Source: Pararge aegeria
Lineage: Eukaryota > Arthropoda > Insecta > Lepidoptera > Nymphalidae
Assembly: GCF_905163445.1 (NCBI RefSeq)
Contig: NC_053201.1
Span: 9,496,001-9,560,000, forward strand
Reading direction: 5' to 3'
DNA length: 64,000 nucleotides
Shown here: one piece after another, positions 31,200 through 40,700 of the stretch
How positions within the stretch are numbered: the stretch's first letter is position 1
How the letters are laid out: every line of letters starts with the position of its first letter
Notes under the pieces: generated by a model
What the model was told of the DNA's origin: nothing
The model's input: only the letters and a program-made list of their open reading frames with translations
Databases searched by the model: none
Position numbers and translations under genes: made by a program

Positions 31200-31689
31200 A
31201 ATTTTATTAATTTATTATATAATTAATGATCCGATCATTATAACGTTCCTGCTTCTTTACAACAGTGCTTTTACGCAATTATGAAGTGCACACTACAGGC
31301 TGAGTATGAAAAATAAATAGAAATCGGATCGCTCATAGTGGTATAACAGCTTTAGGACCCAGTGTGAATGCACTGCGGTAGTGTATTGACACAGGAAAAA
31401 AATAATGTTATTCATTCCCCCCCCCGACTGAGGGTAAAATCGGTCAAGTACATCTTGAACTACAAATATGGGTTCCCCCTAGTTTTCACACTGGCACCTG
31501 CGAAATTATTTTCCCTTAGTAAGTTGCTTAATTTTTTTATCCCTCAACTTTAATTAGAAAACCTTCATACTCCCATACTCTTATTATAAAAGTGCGAAAG
31601 TTTATGCTTGTTTGTTACCAATGTTTAGCACAATCGCTGCACCATTCTTGAGCAAATTTTCAACATAGAATATTTTATTTAATAAAAAT

Positions 31690-32160
31690 AACATTAAAGC
31701 GTAGTGGTTACGAAGCGGTTATAGCCGTTTAGTTAGGACTTCAGCTTCGCTTTCGGGGGGCCGAGTTCGAATCCCAGCACATACCTCTAACTTTTCTAAG
31801 TTACGTCAATTAAAATATCACTTGGTTGAAACAAGTAACAAGTTTAAAACCATTAATACATCACGTTCGATACGATAGGAAACATTTAATCTTCCATACT
31901 TTGTCTGGTGGGAGGCTTCGGCCGTGGCAAGTTACCACCCTACCGACAAAGACTGGCTGTTAAGCGATTTAGCGTTCCGGTGTGATGAAAAATGATGAAG
32001 GAAAACATCGTGAGGAAACCTGCATGCTTGAAAGTTATCGAAAATGCTCTCAAAGGCGTGTGAAGTCCACAAATCCGCCCTGGGCCAGGGTGGTGGACTA
32101 TGACCTAAACCCTTATTGTGGGAGGAGATCCGTGCCCTGTAGTGGGCCGGTAATACGACT
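31690..32160 (+). repeat. SINE B split by a SINE C-type insertion
   Basis: SINE B head (GGACTTCAGCTTCGCTTTCG GGGGGCCGAG) to CACTTGGTTGAAACAAG, then a segment at about 31833-31985 that matches 29975-30120. SINE B resumes at GATGAAGGAAAACATCGTGA GG. Confidence 0.65.
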
Positions 32161-32224
32161 TAGCAGCTGGACCTTTATAACATTTGCAAAGATATCTTGT
32201 TGTCGGGCATACTGTCCATATCTT

Positions 32225-32480
32225 AATATATAATCTCCTATCACGATGTTTGTCCGCGATGGACTCCTAAACAACTTAACCGATTTAAAATTAAATTGGC
32301 ACACTGTGAGCAGTTTGGTCCAACTTAAGAGATAGGATAGCTTCGATCTTTAATTGACAGTCACAATTAACTCCAAAAGATTCTAACAGATGTCGATACT
32401 TTTCGACTGGATTCAGTAAGTAATCAATAGATGGTTATGGTAAACCGACAAACGTGTCATATAAGCTAGCTTATAAGCTA
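32225..32480 (+). mobile_element. Helitron-like 5' part
   Basis: AATATATAATCTCCTATCAC GATGTTTGTCCGCGATGG, nearly identical to 10430-10480 and the bases that follow. Confidence 0.55.
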
Positions 32481-32482
32481 TC

Positions 32483-32940
32483 CCTATCCCTACTAATATT
32501 ATGTCAATGTAAGTTTGTTTGTTACGCTTTCACGCAAAAACTACTTAACCGATCCTCATGAAACTTTGTGCACATATTTTTGGAAGTGTTAGAAGTAATA
32601 TAGGATACTTTTTATCCCGACATTAACCTCGGTTCCTTTGGGAGAGGGGATGAAAGTGTTTAACGGGTTTACACCGTAACTCCGACAAATTATAACCGAT
32701 TTAAATTATTTTTTTGTACTATAGAGGTTATAATATGTGTTTAATTTTGCCCAAACTTTGTGTAGATCTGAATATGGTTGCAGATAGAGGACAGAACTCC
32801 CCAGCGGACAGCAGCAAACCCCTCATTTAAGGCTTAGTGATACTGAATACTTTTAATATTTTTAGACTTACAACTAAATTGAATGCATGAAATCAAAAAA
32901 CAAAGTCAAGCGCAGACGAAGTCGCGGGCAACAGCTAGTT
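32483..32940 (+). mobile_element. Helitron-like element, full length
   Basis: Starts ATCCCTATCCCTACTAATAT, includes GTTTGTTACGCTTTCACGCA AAAACTACTTAACCGATCC and ends GAAGTCGCGGGCAACAGCTA GT. Opposite orientation to 3600-4040. Confidence 0.7.
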
Positions 32941-32944
32941 TGAA

Positions 32945-34330
32945 TTGAAGAAAGTAAGGAGCCATCCTCCTTATCAACAGAAATGGGATAGCAGTAATAG
33001 TTTAATCTTCATTTCAAATATTATGGATTCGATTAATTATTAAATTTAATACATTTGGAAATATGAAAATGGTTCCTGCAGGACATTGAAAAACCAAAAT
33101 ACCGTTCAGTTAAGAAAATACCGTTTAGTTGAGTAGTTAAGTGACCTCTTTCTTATAAAACGATTTGTATTATCGCTCGCTAACTTTTTCTTTAACCACC
33201 CGCAAAAAATTTTACTTTTAAATAATATGGTACATTTGTAAAGGACTTTGAGATTTTGTATCAACTAATTTTAAAATATTATTGTATACTCGATGTAAGT
33301 GGACTATTTGTGTTCTTTTTGAGAAATAAATGTCTTTAAGCCGAAAAACCTATGCGGTTGTAGTCGAGGGCAATGAATAGTTTTCACATATACGGACAGA
33401 TGATGAGTAATTTCGTTGGACGCTTTTGGGATTTTACCAAAATATTACATACTCGTAATATCTGCATTTACTAGGTTAGGACCATAGTATAAAAGGCACT
33501 AATTAAAAGCGCTTTTGGCTTGAAAAAAATAATCTTTCATTTGTATGATATGTGTTTTGGATTTTTTGCTTTATTTTATGAAGCCATAGGTTTCCAAACT
33601 TATTTTGACCGAGGCTCACTTTTAAACCTAGTGCTAATTACGTGACCTCCAAAATTTTAAACTAAACATGTAATTAGAATTATTATTTCAAATGGCGTTT
33701 TTAAGATATTTTTTGGAACAATTAAATTTTTAATAAATATATAGATATTTATGTTTACATATATGTACTTATATTTTGTATATATCAATCCATAATATAG
33801 CTATACAGTTCATGTTTTTGCAAAAATACCAAGTTCTTGTGTTCAAACTTTCGTACAAACTGATTGATGAAGTTAATACTGCAACATTGAAATCTGCTCG
33901 TAACATTTCATCTCAACATCCAAAATTATTTGTTTGAAACGTACAAAAATTAAAATTTTTGCTTTTTTATAAAAAAAAAGTGATCCTCCAGACCGTCTAA
34001 ATTACTTTGGTGCTTAGCATAAAACAATACTTGTAGGGGTATTTTATCGCCCCCCATTATTATCCCGGAAAAACGTACGGTTCCAGAGGGTTAAATCTGT
34101 TTTGACACAGAAGGACATTGACATGTATTTTTGGATACGCAGGGGTAGTTTCAGAGAATAATGAAGGTATAAACATCACAATTTCTACGCGAACTTTTTA
34201 AGGAACGAAACGAATTCTGAACGAATTTTTTGTTCGCGAGGAAATTGTGTAATGTATAAATTATATTAAAAAAAATAATAAATTATATATTATGTAATGA
34301 AAAAAGAAAAAATTTAGGACAAAGTTTTTG
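32945..34330. other. Intergenic, no gene seen
   Basis: Low-complexity AT-rich DNA between the Helitron-like element and the 3' end of gene 2. Confidence 0.45.
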
Positions 34331-34333
34331 GTT

Positions 34334-34339
34334 TTATTT
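34334..34339 (-). terminator. Poly(A) signal AATAAA of gene 2
   Basis: AATAAA on the minus strand, about 163 bases past the stop codon of gene 2. It is the first canonical signal downstream. Confidence 0.5.
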
Positions 34340-34501
34340 ATAGACCAGAAGCGTCTAAACCTCGTTATAATCCAGTCAGCATGCAACTATGGATACAACA
34401 ATGTCATAATTAAAACCCTTCTTGAATAATTATACACGTTAATAGTATAATAAATAAAAATTTCTTAACGTATTAATGACGGATTTCTATTAAATCCTTC
34501 A

Positions 34502-34704
34502 TCATTGTTGCTGTTCTTCTTTAGGCTCCGTTTTCTTCTCTTCTATAATAAAAAAGACATCTTTCTTCTCATCAACCTTAGTGGATGGTCCATTTATAAG
34601 ACATTCAATGTAAGATGGTGGTTGGTCGACGTCCTTTCTAGCCATTTCGATTCTTAAATATGTAATGTATTTTTTGATCAGCACCAGATAAAGTGTAGCA
34701 ATGC
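34502..34704 (-). CDS. Gene 2, last coding exon with PPSY motif
   Basis: It opens with two bases of a Cys codon after TATCTTTCAG, then encodes IATLYLVLIKKY (end of membrane segment 4) and a 54-residue tail. The tail contains DQPPSYIE (PPxY) and an acidic/basic stretch FIIEEKKTEPKEEQQQ, then TGA at 34502-34504. The exon encodes 66 aa, against 44 in gene 1. Confidence 0.85.
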
Positions 34705-37700
34705 CTGAAAGATAAAGTACTTTACTTAATAGCAAATACTATTTATTTAATTATTATTTATGTACCATAAATTGTGATTGTGAACATAAGATACACATAC
34801 ATGAAGTGTACAAAGGAAAGCTTATCTCTGTAAGAGATCTCTTCCAGCTACACCAGGATGTGAGTAAGATGATTTAATTGTGGTATAGGTCAAATAAAGG
34901 TACAATATACTACATAATAACTACTAAGGATATTCAATATATCTATATAATGACAAAAATCTACATACCAATACAATAAAATTTAAAGATACTATATTTA
35001 CGTTATGTTTAGAAGCATGGGAGCAAACACCATGTACAGCATGTTATTTGCTATGCATAAATAAACGGTTTTTTTACGAGTTTACAATGAACGTTAGGAT
35101 TTACATTATGTTTAGAAGCTTCATAGAAGAAGAAATTGCACGTGCAACACACAGGAAAAGAACCAGTAAGGAGTATACAGTAAACAATGTAGACATGCAA
35201 AGGCGGCCTTATTGCTGCAAGAACTCTTACAGGCAACAAAGACAGGACTTACAGCAAGAGAACGGGATAGTTGTAGCCAAGAGTGTTGATATATATACAT
35301 AAATACCAAATTGTATAGAAACAAATATATAAATAATTTAAATAAATATAACATAAACATAATATTTATAAATATATAACATACATAATATATTTGCGGA
35401 TTTGACTTTTCGCGAAGTATATAGCAAAATAAGCTTAACATCGTTGTACCTAGGTATATTATAGATATTAACAATAAAACGCAAAGTAACGAATGCTCTA
35501 TTCAAGCATGAATTATGTATACTTAGTATGCTCGACTAAGAAATCACGAGGAACGATTTCCGGGTTGGGCTAATAAAAGTAAAGAAAAAAAGTGACGAAT
35601 GACGCACAGTCGGTATCCATTTTAAGAATTAACGTTCAATTCGTAAACGTTATAGTTTTGGCACATTTTTCTAGACGTCATTCCGGATCCAATGAGCTAT
35701 CGCACATAATTTTAAGAATATATAATATAAGAATTCTCTATTTTGTACCATTTTCAACTTGTCGACTAGACTATAATGGTTACCGACCGGGACTCCTATT
35801 TGCATTCGAATTTATTATTTGTTCTGTAATCTATGGATTATAAAACTACTTGAATAATTATTCAGTGGTATTATTATATTGGCTAATAAGTTAGACGGCT
35901 AATATCTTTTGTAAATACAGTGGACCCCCGGTAGTCCGGCCCCTGTCTAATCCGGCGCCCCCTGTAATCCGACATGGTCTATTATTTATTATTGAATACG
36001 TATTCGCTAAGCATGATTGAACAAGTTACAACTTGTACGCACCATCACTATTGTGGTCGGATTACAAGGTACTCTTTTGTAAAAAAATCCGGACTAGGGG
36101 TCTTAGGCAGTACTCTATAATTCGACGAATTCGATAGTTCGACACTGCCCTGCAAAATCTTTGTCGGACTACCAGGGGTCCACTATATTAATGTTACTTT
36201 GTAATTATTATCATTTTTGTGTCACAATTATTCTTTGAAACTTTAATAAAGTATTGACTTGTATTTTTGGTTCATTACTCGCTTTCGGATTTTTTTTTAG
36301 AGTTGTTGAAAATTTCGAGCGAACCATTAAATTAATATTATTACATTTCACAAAAATAATAATAATTATTTCCTAAAATTAATATCAAAAAATATATAAG
36401 CCGTCTAAGTGTTCACTTATTGGCATGGTACCCAAAATACTGGCGGTTTTGGCCCTTTGAATTGTTAAGACTTTTTAGCCGTTGGGCTAAATAAGCGCCA
36501 GCTCTTGGGTCACCAGACGTCAAGATCAATTTTTAGGTCATAGTTAAGCAAAATACGTACAAATATCCGCAATTTTGAAAGAAGTGAGGACGACGGTGTT
36601 TCCGAATGACGACTGGAAGCTCAAATCCAGTAACTGAACTGCCAGCTTTACTGTAGACATGACAAGGAACATACGAATCGGTTCTGGATCTTTCTGGAAA
36701 GATTTTTTGAATTTATATATCTTTTGGCGCGATGGAGTGAATTTTTACGATGCGCGCGCACACCGACACCTGAATTCTACATCGTAAAGTTAGTTCTAGG
36801 TGGCACGAAAATCTATAACTATGTTCAAGTTGTATATTCTAGTATTTATATATTTAGAACACGTGTTTCCTAACAGTACAAACAGTGTGAATAAATAAAT
36901 ATTATGACGTTATTATTTAAATAAAATCTTTTTGATTAATTTTAATATTATCGTTAATCACTACTGCATTTTAGTTTTTATTTTTTCCATACGCCTAAGA
37001 AATATAACTTCTAAAGCGTGTAAAACCTCTCAGCACCACGATGATGTTAGGAAATTGGCGATGCCCATCCCCTTCCTCGGATGTTAGTCCATGTTAAGCC
37101 ATGTCAGTCCCGGCTTATCACTAACATGTAAAAAAAATCGTTAATACCCGCCAACCCGCATTACAAAAGCGTTATGGGTCTATGCTCTATGTAAGAGGAG
37201 GCCTGTGGTCAGCATGAGAACCTTAATAGGCTAATAGCAGTTTGTGAATGACATAACAGCTGTTTCGGTACCGGTCAGATTTTTAGTGAACAGTGCTTTA
37301 AGTATAACATGTATGGCCAGAAGTGCTAACATACAATAACTAGGCAGGAAATAACTTCAAATTGTTTTTATTTAAGAAGCCCACAACAAATTTAGCCGGT
37401 TGCTCTTTTTGTTATCACCATCTCACAGTGTCATCTAAACATCACTTTGCAAGATGTGTTTTATTCACTACCTGTAAAATGTTGCTCTGTGTATAAGCGA
37501 TGGTTTACCACTAACCATCAGGTGGCTTATGTGGTTGGTACATAAATTAATAAGTATAAAAAAAAACACCACAGTAATCGTATTGAGATGTTACAATACA
37601 CGCGAGGTATGATGACATTTTTATTAATCTATCAAATGTTGAGCCAGTTGAGCAAAAAAGTTGTTGAGATGTTAAAATACACGCGAGGTATGATAACATT

Positions 37701-40700
37701 TTTATTAATCTTAAAAATGTTGAACCAGTTGAGCAAAAAAATACTAACCTTATGAACTGCACCTACGAAAGCCAAGACGAACTTGAGCCAAACGGCGTTA
37801 ACCAAGAAATACAGTATGTCGATTATTTGTAAATGCAGCATCCCAGGGTAACATGCAGGCTGATTCTCCGTTATTGGCATATAGTCGATCGGAATGTTAT
37901 TGTAGTAGTGAAACGACAGTGGGAAAGGGTAGAAACCGTGGTTTCCAAGGTTTATGAGCCCGACAACCGGATCCAACCATTTCCATTGGACGGCGCGGAG
38001 CTAAAACAGAAGCAGACGTAAAATTAAAAAAAAAAAACCCCCGACTTTCAATATCGTGTAAATTTATTAATCCAATCACAATTCCATTACAGATGAATTT
38101 TTTAATGACAAGGTTGCTTGGAAGCATCCGGCTCCGCTTTCAGCTCTCACAAGATAGAAAAATGAATGTTAGAATACAAAATGTAAATTGTTGATGTTGG
38201 AAAAGAGCAACTGCTGAGTTTCTTGCCGGCTTCGTCTCGGTAGAATCTGCCTTCCGAACCGGTGGTAGAATCACTACAAACAGACAGACTTGACGTTTCA
38301 AAAGTGCTTATATTAGGCCTACTTGAAATAAATGAATTTTGAATTTGAATTTGAGTGTCATAAAGGTTACTTATATATTTTCAAAAGAGAATGTCAATAT
38401 AATGTTTACATTTGAAATGGAACTCTGTGAGGGTCGTGTAACCAAATTGGATACCCATATTCAGCATTCAGTCTACAGCATTCCTGTCGAGGCATCAAGT
38501 TTGGTTCCCGTACGCATATCTAACCTTCAGGAGTTATGTGCATTTTAATGTTCTTTCAGGCTTCTTACTGATTTCCACGACACAGCGAAATCCTAGTGTG
38601 GAAATCACAGACTTTATATGTATTCTTTGGATTACTTTTTATGTCAATTTGAAAAAAAAAAGCAGTGGGAATGACTACGGTCTCCATCTTTTTCATTCTA
38701 AGAAGTGATCTATTCCTTGTCCTATGCCGGAAATGGATTGTTGATGGTCATGATGATGACAAGTTTACCTAACAAAATTACCTTTCAAAGACTTAAACTA
38801 ATCAAAATAATATTTTCACCACTGTAACAATTGCATTAATTAATTAATCAAACATTAATCATATTACTTATAGTTATTTCTTCCAGGCAACCATTATGAG
38901 GAATTGACTCACATATGAATTGTTATAGCGATGCGCAAAATGCAAAAAATAACTTACATATTGGTATTTACAAAAATAGTAGATAAATATTCACTGCTGT
39001 AAAATAAACTAATACATAATATTAACGGTAGAGAACATTGTAATGTGGAATATAATAAACATACTTGCAGTGTCAAATAACAATTCTTTAGAAGAGTCTT
39101 AAAAATATTATGTGGTTAAGCGTAACGAATGCTACGTGGAAGATCATTCCAAAATTAAATAACCTACCTAAATGTTTATATCACTCAGCAAGCTTAGCAC
39201 GTGAATGAAATTCCGAGTAAGTAACATAAGTGCTGTCAATATTGAATTACTCACGCTCTCCTTGCTAACGTCGCATTGAAAGCCACTGGTGACAATGAAA
39301 ACAATGACCACATGAAATCCGATGGCGACGAGACTGGCTATCTGCGAAAACAAAAGATGGAAAAATTGGTAAATTAAGAAATATAATATTTGCAATAACG
39401 TGCATAGAGGACAAGCACAGGGTATGCAGCTGATATAAATGAAGAAAATCTCCAGTACGAGTTATAAAAAGCATATCCTTAAGTATTTATAACTCGGACT
39501 GGAGATTTTTTTCATTTTATATAATCATCATACACCACTGGAAATAACAATTAAAAATTTATTTCAAAGTGCTTTAAATTTACAAGATATACTTGTTAAT
39601 TAAAAACACCTTTGTGACTTAAAGTTATTCTATTGCTTTAAATCTAAACAGAAAGAATATTCTAAATTAATAAATTAAAAAATATACTACGACAACACAC
39701 ACACCGCCATCTAGTTTCAAAGTAAGCGTAGCTTGAGTTATGGGTACTAAGATTGCTGATGAATATATAGACGTATATAAAATATAAATATAATACACGT
39801 CAATATTTATAACATACTGATAAACACCCATGAAACTGAAAAACATTCATTATTGTTAAGAAAATAAAAGAATAAAATCTTCATCAGATTAACATTTTTC
39901 CAGTTGTGGGAATCGAACCCCATTCTACCAATTTAAACCAAGTAGTTGTTATTTTACAATATCGAACAATAAATAACCTTTTTTATTATGTAACTAGCTT
40001 ATGCCTGTGACTTTAACGGGTTTTCTAATAATCCATTTCAAACAATCAAAAGTAACTGTAACTAGCAGCTGGTCCGGGATAATAGTAATTATTCTATCAC
40101 CATCTGCAAAACCTCATTATATACTTCTACTATATTATGTGCTAAATTTCATCAATATGGGTTCAAAGACTGAGCAGAACATAAGTAGCAAACAAACAAG
40201 TAAACACTTTTACATGGTTTTTTCAAATGTATAGTAACTTCGACGTAAATATTGTGTATTATTACGTTCATTAAACTTATCAACCCATCACCCACCCACT
40301 ACATGTACTCTCCTCCCAAATTGAATAGGGGTTAAGGCCTTAGTCCACCACGTTGGCCCAGTGCGGATTGGTGGACTCCACACGCCTTTGAGAAAATTAT
40401 CGAGAACTCTCGGGCATGCAGGTTTACTCGCGATGTTTTCCTTCACCGTTGAAGCAAGTGATATTTGAATCTTTTTAAAACGCAAATAACTTAGAACAGT
40501 TATCGGTGCTGGGATTCGAACTTGTAACCCCAAAAGTGAAGTCTAATTCCTACCCATTGAGCGATTACCGCTTTTACTCGTAGATCCAATATTAACATTA
40601 CGTGATTTAAAAGCCATGCCACTTTATGCCTGTTTCTAGTGTGTTGATAATACGGAAATCTTAATCGGATTCATGATTATGTGACCTCATACTGACAGAG

